A program made the position numbers and the translations under genes. This document shows, one piece after another, positions 20,528 through 26,913 of a stretch of DNA of 28,918 bases (positions within the stretch are counted from its first letter, which is position 1; the number at the start of each line of letters is the position of its first letter). Source of the stretch: a virus. The notes below the pieces were generated by a model, which saw only the letters and a program-made list of their open reading frames with translations, ran no database searches and was not told where the DNA came from. The stretch lies in the IMG/VR virus record IMGVR_UViG_3300022825_000015, positions 1 to 28,918 of that record, one strand, 5' to 3'.

Positions 20528-20542
20528 TACCACGAAACGACC

Positions 20543-20917
20543 ATGAACGACCCCGACACGATCACACTAGGATTCCCTGACATCGAAATGCTGAAGACTT
20601 CGAAAGGCGGCTACAAGCGCAAGACGCTCGAATACATAGGCGTAAGCTGGCCACCGAAAAAAGGCTGGCCTGCCCGCATCGTCGGAAACGTGATTAAACT
20701 GTCCGCATACGAGGCCGCCCTACATGATACTGAAATTCCGTCAGGGAAGAAAAACCAGCAACCCGAGCCGAGGCACCCCGAAGCCCCGCGCTCACGTGGG
20801 GAAATGCTCACAGTCATTCAGCGGTGCCAAGCCGGGGACATTGATGCCCTCGGGATGCTGCGGATATTTGAGCACGAGACTGACAAAGCGATTTCGGCTG
20901 TTTTGGCTGACTCGTAA
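20543..20917 (+). CDS. Hypothetical protein, first gene of the plus early arm
   Basis: This 124-residue protein starts at ATG 20543 in the recurring 'acgaccATG' context (the open frame extends upstream without support). Residues 5-52 (DTITLGFPDIEMLKTSKGGY, KRKTLEYIGVSWPPKKGWPAR, IVGNVIKL) are compact and basic. A Pro/Arg-rich linker follows (QQPEPRHPEAPRSRG) and then a C-terminal helical part (MLTVIQRCQAGDIDALGMLRIF). It may be a DNA-binding protein with a small helical dimerisation domain; no family recognised. Confidence 0.6.
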   Translation: MNDPDTITLGFPDIEMLKTSKGGYKRKTLEYIGVSWPPKKGWPARIVGNVIKLSAYEAALHDTEIPSGKKNQQPEPRHPEAPRSRGEMLTVIQRCQAGDIDALGMLRIFEHETDKAISAVLADS

Positions 20918-20918
20918 A

Positions 20919-20948
20919 ATATGCACACAAGTATTGACAGACCTGCAC
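20919..20948 (+). promoter_or_regulatory. TGCACACAA/TTGACA/ACCTGCAC promoter-operator, copy 3
   Basis: ATATGCACACAA, GTA, TTGACA (20934-20939), GACCTGCACGA. Located in the gap before ATG 20989, 50 bases upstream. Confidence 0.6.
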
Positions 20949-20988
20949 GAACCCGCGCAAGGTGCAGCTACGAAAACACGACACGACT

Positions 20989-21435
20989 ATGGAACCAAAA
21001 AAGCCCCGTAAAAACGCCAAGCCAGTCAACCCCGTAACCGGCATCACGGACGGCAAACTGCGCACGCTGATCAAAGGCAACCTGCGCCCAATCTGGCGCG
21101 ACACGTCACGGCGCGTATTCATCGCGTCGATCCGTCGCCAAGAGCTAAACCCTGCGACTGGCAAAATGCGTTTCGTCATAGATTGCGCGGCCTGCTCCCG
21201 CACTATGGGAATATCGGAGAAGGAGTTTCGGAAACTCAAAAGCGGCAAGAAACGCGCCAAAGCAAGCCTGGTGTATGAGATTGACCACGTGGACGGGATC
21301 ACGCCGTTAGCGGGCATCCAGGACACTCTAGGCGACTACGTGCATTCATTGCTATTCGGTGCGCAGCAGGCGGTTTGCCACGCGTGCCACGCTGAGCGGA
21401 CGGCTCGGCAATTAGGGGCGCGTAAAAATAAATAA
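20989..21435 (+). CDS. HNH-type nuclease candidate
   Basis: This 148-residue basic protein starts at ATG 20989 in the 'cacgactATG' context. Two CxxC pairs (C66/C69 and C130/C133) flank EIDHVDGITPL (98-108), followed by QQAVCHACHAERTAR. This is the zinc-supported HNH arrangement (CxxC ... DH ... CxxCH). D99-H100 would provide the metal-binding and general-base His, and H134 or H131 the last His. It has its own TGCACAC-type promoter. It could be a free-standing homing endonuclease or a recombination nuclease. The catalytic assignment is by motif only. Confidence 0.7.
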   Translation: MEPKKPRKNAKPVNPVTGITDGKLRTLIKGNLRPIWRDTSRRVFIASIRRQELNPATGKMRFVIDCAACSRTMGISEKEFRKLKSGKKRAKASLVYEIDHVDGITPLAGIQDTLGDYVHSLLFGAQQAVCHACHAERTARQLGARKNK

Positions 21436-21439
21436 ATAA

Positions 21440-21484
21440 ATGTGCACACAAAGACTTGACGACCTGCACAATGCGCCCATGTTG
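21440..21484 (+). promoter_or_regulatory. TGCACACAA/TTGACG/ACCTGCAC promoter-operator, copy 4; predicts leaderless mRNA
   Basis: ATGTGCACACAA, AGAC, TTGACG (21456-21461), 17 bases, ATGTTG (21479-21484), GGGGA, ATG 21490. The 34-base -35-to-ATG distance is the same as at 19495 on the other strand. Confidence 0.65.
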
Positions 21485-21489
21485 GGGGA

Positions 21490-21681
21490 ATGGACAATAT
21501 AAATTATCAAATCGAAAAAGCAAAATCAACTCTACGCGGCACAATGGCTGCAATCAACAGCGGCACACTTGCCAAGTGGGAAATGAAGGAATTTCAAGCG
21601 GCAAGACTTCAAATGATTGCGACAATTAAAAATTGGGTTGGGATCAAACGTGAATACCTTGAAATTTACGGGAACAGATAA
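21490..21681 (+). CDS. Small helical protein behind the duplicated promoter
   Basis: This 63-residue protein (MDNINYQIEKAKSTLRGTM, INSGTLAKWEMKEFQAARLQM, WVGIKREYLEIYGNR) is fully helical and basic. It shares the MDNI start and upstream region with the 19253-19495 gene, but not the rest. It could be a small regulatory or anti-host protein. A terminator follows, so it may be a one-gene unit. Confidence 0.65.
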   Translation: MDNINYQIEKAKSTLRGTMAAINSGTLAKWEMKEFQAARLQMIATIKNWVGIKREYLEIYGNR

Positions 21682-21707
21682 CTGAAACCAAACCACCCAC
21701 AGCCCCC

Positions 21708-21734
21708 AGCCTGCCCTCACACGGCGGGCTTTTT
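21708..21734 (+). terminator. Rho-independent terminator
   Basis: AGCCTGCC / GGCGGGCT (8 bp, one wobble), seven-base loop, TTTT. Confidence 0.85.
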
Positions 21735-21766
21735 GGGTGCCAGCATTCCGCCGGTCACCACCCATT

Positions 21767-22135
21767 ATGAGCACATTTACAATTAAAGGCCGCGTGACGG
21801 TCATCAAGGACGAGCAGACGTTCGGCAGCGGCTTTAACAAGCGCGAATTCGTGATAAGCGACGAAGCGGACAAATACCCGCAGGAGATTCAGTTTGAGAC
21901 CGTGAAGGATAAGACCGAGCTGGTAGCGAAACTAAACCTAGGTGATCTAGTCGAAATCGGATTCGTTATTAACGGGCGCGAGTATAACGAGAAGTATTAC
22001 GTAAATCTCAAAGCGCTACAGATCACCGTGCTAGAGTCGGCGAACCCGGCACCGCGCACCGTGCAAACGGCAGACGCCCCCGAGGGCGACGGATTTGACC
22101 TCGACGATCCGCTAGGCGAAGACGTTCCTTTCTGA
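21767..22135 (+). CDS. DUF3127 OB-fold protein with SSB-like acidic tail
   Basis: This 122-residue protein starts at ATG 21767, after the terminator. The order [66 protein letters not shown] matches DUF3127. That family reads 'GkV..i...qt...g..kreFVi......yPq.i.fe....k......l..Gd.v.v.f.i.GRey....y.nL.a..i' and is considered an OB-fold. The tail [14 protein letters not shown] is acidic with a final aromatic residue, like SSB C-termini that recruit partner proteins. It should bind single-stranded DNA in replication or recombination, in agreement with the annealing-protein gene nearby. DNA-binding function is inferred. Confidence 0.8.
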   Translation: MSTFTIKGRVTVIKDEQTFGSGFNKREFVISDEADKYPQEIQFETVKDKTELVAKLNLGDLVEIGFVINGREYNEKYYVNLKALQITVLESANPAPRTVQTADAPEGDGFDLDDPLGEDVPF

Positions 22136-22175
22136 CCTGCAACAGCAACCAACCACAGCAACCACACCACACACC

Positions 22176-22367
22176 ATGACAGATCAACCAGCACCAATCA
22201 AAGCAGCCCGCGTCAACCGCGTGAGGCTCAACACGTTCATCACCCCGACCACGCACGCGACGGTCAAACGGCTCAACCGCGAAGGCGTCGGACGCAGCGA
22301 CGGCGCAGTCATCGACCTCGCCGTCAGTGACCTCGCATACAAGGTAGCCAAAGGGGGCAGCGAGTGA
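22176..22367 (+). CDS. Small ribbon-helix-helix-like protein
   Basis: This 63-residue protein has a short strand (RVRLNTFITP) followed by two helices (THATVKRLNREG and RSDGAVIDLAVSDLAYKVA), the order found in ribbon-helix-helix DNA-binding proteins. Its last codons overlap GTG 22364 of the annealing-protein gene. It could be a regulator of the recombination genes. Starts in the 'acacaccATG' context without a Shine-Dalgarno sequence. Confidence 0.55.
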   Translation: MTDQPAPIKAARVNRVRLNTFITPTTHATVKRLNREGVGRSDGAVIDLAVSDLAYKVAKGGSE

Positions 22368-23182
22368 GCGCGGAAACAAAGGCCACACGCCAGCCGCTAT
22401 TTGCTCGACTATCAAGCATTAACGTAAGTGAGCACACGGAAAAAAAGAAGGATCTAACGTATCTTTCTTGGGCACACGCATGGCGCATATTTAAGACTGA
22501 GGCACCTGATGCAACATATGAAATAGGTAAAACCGAAAACACTCCTGGCCTCGGATTTATGTGCCATACTAAAGTCACGGCAGAGGGCGAAAGTCATGTA
22601 ATGTGGCTACCTGTCATGGACGGAGCAAATAAAGCGCAGAAGATTGATAGCTATACCTATGAAACGCGTTACGGGCAGAAAACTTGCGAAGGCGCGACCA
22701 TGTTTGATATCAATAAAACAATTATGCGCTGCCTAGTTAAGAATCTGGCAATGTTCGGGCTAGGCATCAATATTTACGCAGGTGAAGACTTACCCGCTGG
22801 CGAGACACCTGAGGCTGAGAAACCTGCACCTAAGGCCACGACACCAACCACACCACACCCCGCCACCATACAGAAGACGCCCGCAGAAAAAGCCGAGGCA
22901 TGGGCGGCCAAACGTGCCGAGCTGAAATGGTTCGAGATTGTCAACCCGCTGGCGACTCCGGCGAAGTGGAAGGGCAAACCGCTTTCTGACCTCGCTGCTG
23001 ACGGCGACATTAAGAGCCTACAGGCAATCAAGACATTCTTTGCAAAGTCAGAAAGCGCTAACACTCCCGCGCTCACCGGGCTACTCAAAAAACTAGACAT
23101 GGCCATAGCGGAGGCCAAGTCCAACGAGGTGCCGACAGCTACCGATCCCGAAACAGGTAAAGAGGTCAATGCCCCGTATTAG
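22364..23182 (+). CDS. DUF1071 single-strand annealing protein (Sak3-like)
   Basis: This 272-residue protein starts at GTG 22364 overlapping the previous stop (GTGA). Residues 10-125 are DUF1071-like: LTYLSWAHAWRIFKTEAPDATYEI with the conserved SWA.A, then CHTKVTAEGESHVMWLPVMD, then FDINKTIMRCLVKNLAMFGLGINIYAGEDLP. The 'R...K..A.fGLG...y.ge' ending is seen throughout phage annealing proteins. It should anneal complementary single strands in recombination. The C-terminal 140 residues (Ala/Pro-rich linker and helical domain) probably bind partners such as the DUF3127 protein. No exonuclease gene is recognised in this window. Confidence 0.78.
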   Translation: MSAETKATRQPLFARLSSINVSEHTEKKKDLTYLSWAHAWRIFKTEAPDATYEIGKTENTPGLGFMCHTKVTAEGESHVMWLPVMDGANKAQKIDSYTYETRYGQKTCEGATMFDINKTIMRCLVKNLAMFGLGINIYAGEDLPAGETPEAEKPAPKATTPTTPHPATIQKTPAEKAEAWAAKRAELKWFEIVNPLATPAKWKGKPLSDLAADGDIKSLQAIKTFFAKSESANTPALTGLLKKLDMAIAEAKSNEVPTATDPETGKEVNAPY

Positions 23183-23202
23183 CTGAGCATAGACATCCCG
23201 AC

Positions 23203-23223
23203 CGTATCCACAAATCAACTACA
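23203..23223 (+). promoter_or_regulatory. 21-bp GTATCC motif before gene 23232
   Basis: GTATCC-ACAAATC-AACTAC-AC, eight bases before ATG 23232. Nearly identical to the minus-strand copy at 15075. Confidence 0.6.
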
Positions 23224-23231
23224 CTACGAGC

Positions 23232-23387
23232 ATGAGTGACCAGACCGACAAGCCCGCCTCGCCCGATAAGGTGCAAGCAGAAAAAGAAGCCTCTCTCGCC
23301 GAAGTCGCGCAGTCAATCAGTCCACGCACTGCGCGGCTGGGATGGATGCCGGACGAGTGCCGCAATTTCGAGGACTGGGACATATAA
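23232..23387 (+). CDS. 51-residue acidic protein
   Basis: ATG 23232 opens 51 codons ending TAA at 23385-23387. The sequence is charged (MSDQTDKPASPDKVQAEKEA) and has a compact C-terminus (RLGWMPDECRNFEDWDI). The presence of the 21-bp motif before it and good spacing to the next gene support reality. It was below typical gene-calling length. Function unknown. Confidence 0.5.
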   Translation: MSDQTDKPASPDKVQAEKEASLAEVAQSISPRTARLGWMPDECRNFEDWDI

Positions 23388-23429
23388 CTGTTCCTCTACC
23401 TCACCACATAACACACACACGAAAACGAA

Positions 23430-24311
23430 ATGAAAAAACCACACGAAATTACGATTCCCGAAATCGACGAAAGCGCACCGCTCGCCTTATTTAATGGCGA
23501 CCGGCTCAAACTGGAAATCGACAAGCTGGAGCTAGAAATTAAATCCCTTGTCCTCGATCCAACCAACCCCGCTGAGCACAAACACTACGGCAGCATCGGC
23601 CTCAAGATCGGTAAATTTTTCGCAGCCATCGACCGCGCTGGAAAGTCGCTAGTCGATCCACTCAAGCAGGAAGCTAAGAAGGTTGACGCTCAGCGCAGCA
23701 TTGCAAAGAGCCGAGGCGCAGAGCTCAAGGCTGATTTCCTCTTTCCGCGCACGCAATACGACGCGGAGGTCGCAGCACACGCCAAAGCGATCACGGACGC
23801 GATGGAGCTGATGCAGAACGGGCATCACCGCGTAGGTGAGTTCCGATCCGCAACGCTGGCCGAATGGGACGCGCACATTGCAGCAATCAACGCCGTGGAG
23901 CTGTCACAGTCGTTCTTCGGCGACCGCCTAGCCGAAGCCCGCGAACTGCAAGGCACCGCGCTGGAAATGAACACAGCACGCCGCGCCAAGTTTATCGAAG
24001 ACGAGGCAGCACTAGAAGCAGGCCGCGCCGCGCTCAAAGTGCAACAGGACGCCGAGGCAGCAAAGCGCCACGCTGAGCGCGTAGCGGCGCAGGAAAAGGC
24101 TAAGGGTGATGCCGCGCCCGCGCAGCCCAAAGAGGAAGTGAATCCTTTGTCACTGAAAGAGTGGGAATCAAGTATGGAATTACTCGTAAAAAATGCAAAG
24201 AATAATATTTACGGGCATCTTGTAGCTTACGGAATGCCCAAAGAAAGCGCAATTAAGTTCATCGACGCGATTGCCGATGGACTTACTGAGCACCTGAAAA
24301 TCGTAACTTAA
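23430..24311 (+). CDS. Coiled-coil protein of the recombination region
   Basis: This 293-residue highly charged helical protein has a central coiled-coil candidate (residues about 150-225, EARELQGTALEMNTARRAKF, AEAAKRHAERVAAQEKAKGD). The N-terminal region (DRLKLEIDKLELEIKSLVLD, then IDRAGKSLVDPLKQEAKKVDA) and the C-terminal helix (IYGHLVAYGMPKESAIKFIDAI) are similar in layout to DUF1351-type phage proteins found beside annealing proteins and nucleases. Such proteins may tether recombination factors. Family match is suggestive only. Confidence 0.6.
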   Translation: MKKPHEITIPEIDESAPLALFNGDRLKLEIDKLELEIKSLVLDPTNPAEHKHYGSIGLKIGKFFAAIDRAGKSLVDPLKQEAKKVDAQRSIAKSRGAELKADFLFPRTQYDAEVAAHAKAITDAMELMQNGHHRVGEFRSATLAEWDAHIAAINAVELSQSFFGDRLAEARELQGTALEMNTARRAKFIEDEAALEAGRAALKVQQDAEAAKRHAERVAAQEKAKGDAAPAQPKEEVNPLSLKEWESSMELLVKNAKNNIYGHLVAYGMPKESAIKFIDAIADGLTEHLKIVT

Positions 24312-24361
24312 TCAACCAGCCGACGCGCACCCACAGCGCGCGCCAAGGCTCAATCAACGCT

Positions 24362-24382
24362 GTATCCACAATCCCACTACAC
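24362..24382 (+). promoter_or_regulatory. 21-bp GTATCC motif directly adjoining ATG 24383
   Basis: GTATCC-ACAATCC-CACTAC-AC ends exactly at the base before the start codon, so no other translation signal can be present. Confidence 0.6.
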
Positions 24383-24895
24383 ATGCAAATACTCAAATTC
24401 ATACTCAAGCCGAAACTCGTGCTTTCAAAGATTAACAATGACTCCGACCAAGGCGAGGAAACCCGCACGAGCGAGTCACCTGAAAAGCCGATGGACGAAT
24501 GCTTCACCGCAATGCAAGCGCTCTCTGACGTTGTAATCAGCGTGCTTGAACTACCCACCACATACGCTGGCAAGAAGGGCGAGGAAACCCTGCGCCCGTA
24601 TGGTTTCAACCTGAGCCACACTAGCGAGGGGACGCGATCAATCAGCGTGCTCTTCAAGAAGGCGCTCCGAAACGGCAAGACGCACAAAGGCGAGACCCCG
24701 CTAATCCAGATCGACGAGCCAGCAGGCTCGGAGAAAGAAGAGCGCGGACTTGCTGCCGGCGAGGCGGCAACTTGCAACCAAGCAATCGCTGCCGCAACAT
24801 TGTATATCGCTGGCACGCGTCAGCAGCAGACAATGGACGGGATGATGGTAGGGAGGATTGACCCCAACCAGGAAGACCTAGGGCTAGAAGACTAA
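24383..24895 (+). CDS. Hypothetical acidic protein
   Basis: This 170-residue protein starts immediately after the GTATCC motif. N-terminus MQILKFILKPKLVLSKIN is hydrophobic/basic, then an acidic region. The middle (LSDVVISVLELPTTYAGKKGEETLRPYGFNLSH) suggests an alpha/beta fold, the C-terminus ends NQEDLGLED. Possible early-region accessory protein; not recognised. Confidence 0.6.
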   Translation: MQILKFILKPKLVLSKINNDSDQGEETRTSESPEKPMDECFTAMQALSDVVISVLELPTTYAGKKGEETLRPYGFNLSHTSEGTRSISVLFKKALRNGKTHKGETPLIQIDEPAGSEKEERGLAAGEAATCNQAIAAATLYIAGTRQQQTMDGMMVGRIDPNQEDLGLED

Positions 24896-24947
24896 CCTGT
24901 GCGCGGCGCAAGTCCGACCCTCGCGCCGCAACCAAACCACACACACC

Positions 24948-25742
24948 ATGACTACGATCCACGAAGAAGCCCGCGAGCTATACCGCCGCATTGCAGCCCG
25001 GCACAAAGCTAGCCAAGACCCGCTTGACCATCTCGTGATGGTGACGCTAGCCAAGATCATGCCGATGATACCAGAGCGCAAGCCCGGCGGACTGCACCCT
25101 TTTCACATCACGCTGATCAAGGGACTGACGCCGAACTTTGACCCCAATGTTAAACGACCTGAGAGCGAGACAAAAGCGTGGAAAAAGATCGAGGCGCACG
25201 TCACAGCAACCGGAGCGGAAACCGTCCGCATGTTTATGCGGCTCCCGAAACCAAAAGCAAAATCGAACGGCGACTCGTTTGACGACCATCTGAGTAAGCG
25301 CCCTAAGAGCGTGCAGCGGCTCTGCAATATCTACGCGGACATCCTAGCGACCGCAGACGACTATTTCAGATTGCACCCGTCCAAAGGGCGGGGCCGCAAC
25401 TCCACAGCGTCGAACACGCCATCCGCACCAGCTGACTGGGTTGACCGCGTGCCTGGCGGCTGGAAGCAATTCGCGTGGGTGGATTTCTGCCGCAAATACC
25501 CGACCGAATCAGCGCAGGTATTTCGTGGCGAAGATTTGACTATCGGATTTGAAGAGTGCACGCCTGCCGATTTAGACGCGGCCTTACGTGGCGAGGGCAT
25601 TGAGTTTAAGCCGCTGACGAAATGGCAACAAGCCGAGGCTGACGCGAGCCGACTACGCCGTAACGAGGACAAACAAGCGATGAAGTATGGACGCGCTGAG
25701 CTAGAGCGGCGTGATGGGGACGCTGTGACAAGCGGGATCTGA
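24948..25742 (+). CDS. Hypothetical protein of the early region
   Basis: This 264-residue charged protein begins MTTIHEEARELYRRIAARH. A Lys/Arg-rich middle (FMRLPKPKAKSNGDSFDDHLSKRPKSVQRLC) is followed by a Ser/Gly linker (GRGRNSTASNTPSAPAD, near 147) and a second domain with KQFAWVDFCRKYPTESAQVFRGEDL. Its location directly before a NinB-like gene suggests DNA recombination or replication. The last 40 residues are a basic helix. Not recognised; start in the 'acacaccATG' context. Confidence 0.6.
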   Translation: MTTIHEEARELYRRIAARHKASQDPLDHLVMVTLAKIMPMIPERKPGGLHPFHITLIKGLTPNFDPNVKRPESETKAWKKIEAHVTATGAETVRMFMRLPKPKAKSNGDSFDDHLSKRPKSVQRLCNIYADILATADDYFRLHPSKGRGRNSTASNTPSAPADWVDRVPGGWKQFAWVDFCRKYPTESAQVFRGEDLTIGFEECTPADLDAALRGEGIEFKPLTKWQQAEADASRLRRNEDKQAMKYGRAELERRDGDAVTSGI

Positions 25743-25746
25743 TATC

Positions 25747-26241
25747 ATGCCACCAAACAAGAAGACCTACCGAGTAATTCTACGCAGCCATGCCTACCGA
25801 GTAATTCTACGCAGCCCTGCCGACGTGGCACGAGCGCACGCGATCATTGACAACGCACAGGTGAGCGCCGAGACGCTTTACGAGGTCACGGTCAAGCCGT
25901 ATGAGCTGACACGCTCGCAGGCGCAAAACCGCCTATACCGCAAATGGCTGTCGATCATCTGCGAGGAGACGGGGCAAGACACTGAGAGCCTACACATCGT
26001 CTTCAAGGAGCGGTTTCTAGTGCCGTTGCTCTGCGCCGCAGATGATACGTTTGCTGACCGCGTGCAGGCGGTCAAACAGCTACGGCGGGACGGGGCGCAC
26101 GAGATGGCGGACTTTGCCAAAGGCATCATACTGGACTACGCCAGCACGACCTCACTGAAGGTGCGCGAAATGACAACATACCTTGACAATGTGTCGGTAT
26201 TTGCGGCTGAATTAGGCATCACGCTTTTACCACCAGAATAA
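25747..26241 (+). CDS. ninB: NinB-like recombination protein
   Basis: This 164-residue protein has the central NinB pattern: YEVTVKPYELTRSQAQNRLYRKWLSIICEETGQD ('v.vkpy...RS.aQN.lYwkwl..ia..tg'), followed by HIVFKERFLVPLL and ASTTSLKVREMTTYLDNVSVFAAELGITL. In lambda, NinB stimulates recombination by binding single-stranded DNA (ORF family). The N-terminus carries a recent 27-bp tandem duplication (25768-25821), giving TYRVILRSHAYRVILRSPAD; without it the protein would be 155 residues. It lies after recombination genes as expected. Confidence 0.8.
   Translation: MPPNKKTYRVILRSHAYRVILRSPADVARAHAIIDNAQVSAETLYEVTVKPYELTRSQAQNRLYRKWLSIICEETGQDTESLHIVFKERFLVPLLCAADDTFADRVQAVKQLRRDGAHEMADFAKGIILDYASTTSLKVREMTTYLDNVSVFAAELGITLLPPE
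25768..25821 (+). repeat. 27-bp in-frame tandem duplication in the NinB-like gene
   Basis: Two adjacent 27-bp units differ at a single base (A/C near the end). They encode YRVILRSHA and YRVILRSPA, so the frame is kept. Confidence 0.97.
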
Positions 26242-26263
26242 TAACCATCAACCAATACACACA

Positions 26264-26683
26264 ATGATAAACGAAAACACGAAACTAGAACATGGCGGCA
26301 AAGTCAAAATATCGGGATTATGGCACGGCGTTTTTTGCAGCGGCACCACAGCACCTGAAATTATAATCGGATCAGCGTATGTAAACGCAGGCCACTTAAA
26401 GGGAGTGATCGAGGCTTACGAGCCGCCCGAACCAAAACCTTACGACTGGTCGACAGGCTGCGCAACGTTTGGCGACGACATCAACGCCGCACTGACAGCA
26501 CGGCACGGCGACCCGACGATACGCACGTATGCGGGCGAGGATGCGGCGCAGTATGGGCTGACGGAGGATTCGCGCGTATTGCTCTGGGTCGATGAGCGCT
26601 GGATAAATTTCCCTTTTGAAGCTATTAGTCAAGGCGATCAATGGCGCAAGCAGCCCGCAGCACCAGAGGGAGCCACTGTATGA
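26264..26683 (+). CDS. Hypothetical protein
   Basis: This 139-residue protein has a first half of beta-type content (KLEHGGKVKISGLWHGVFCSG, IIIGSAYVNAGHLKGVIEAY) and a second half with CATFGDDINAALTARHGDPTIRTY and RVLLWVDERWINFPFEAISQGDQWR. It may be a small enzyme or adaptor. It is joined to the next gene by ATGA at 26680. Not recognised. Confidence 0.55.
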   Translation: MINENTKLEHGGKVKISGLWHGVFCSGTTAPEIIIGSAYVNAGHLKGVIEAYEPPEPKPYDWSTGCATFGDDINAALTARHGDPTIRTYAGEDAAQYGLTEDSRVLLWVDERWINFPFEAISQGDQWRKQPAAPEGATV

Positions 26684-26913
26684 GCAAACTGAAATACAGA
26701 GCCTGCCAGCGCGTGAGATTCACCGCCGCCGATACACTACGCGAGGGAGTGATCGACTTTGCACTTAGCTCGCCCGCAGACGACCCATTTGCTGACACCC
26801 TCTACGACATCCAGGACGATCAAGGGCACATGTTCTATGACATCCCAGAGGTGCAGGTGCATGGGCTGGCCGTAGCAAGGGACATATACCAGCGCAAAAG
26901 GGGGGGGGCATGA
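26680..26913 (+). CDS. Small hypothetical protein
   Basis: This 77-residue protein starts at ATG 26680 (ATGA overlap); the open frame extends to 26641 without support. The sequence is acidic in the middle (SSPADDPFADTLYDIQDDQGH) with a strand-turn profile (GHMFYDIPEVQVHGLAVARDIY). A run of nine G (26900-26908) lies in the last codons, so the end can change by slippage. The family is not recognised, but the 'V..V....' pattern with a DD loop fits a small SH3-like or chromo-type fold. Guess only. Confidence 0.5.
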   Translation: MSKLKYRACQRVRFTAADTLREGVIDFALSSPADDPFADTLYDIQDDQGHMFYDIPEVQVHGLAVARDIYQRKRGGA

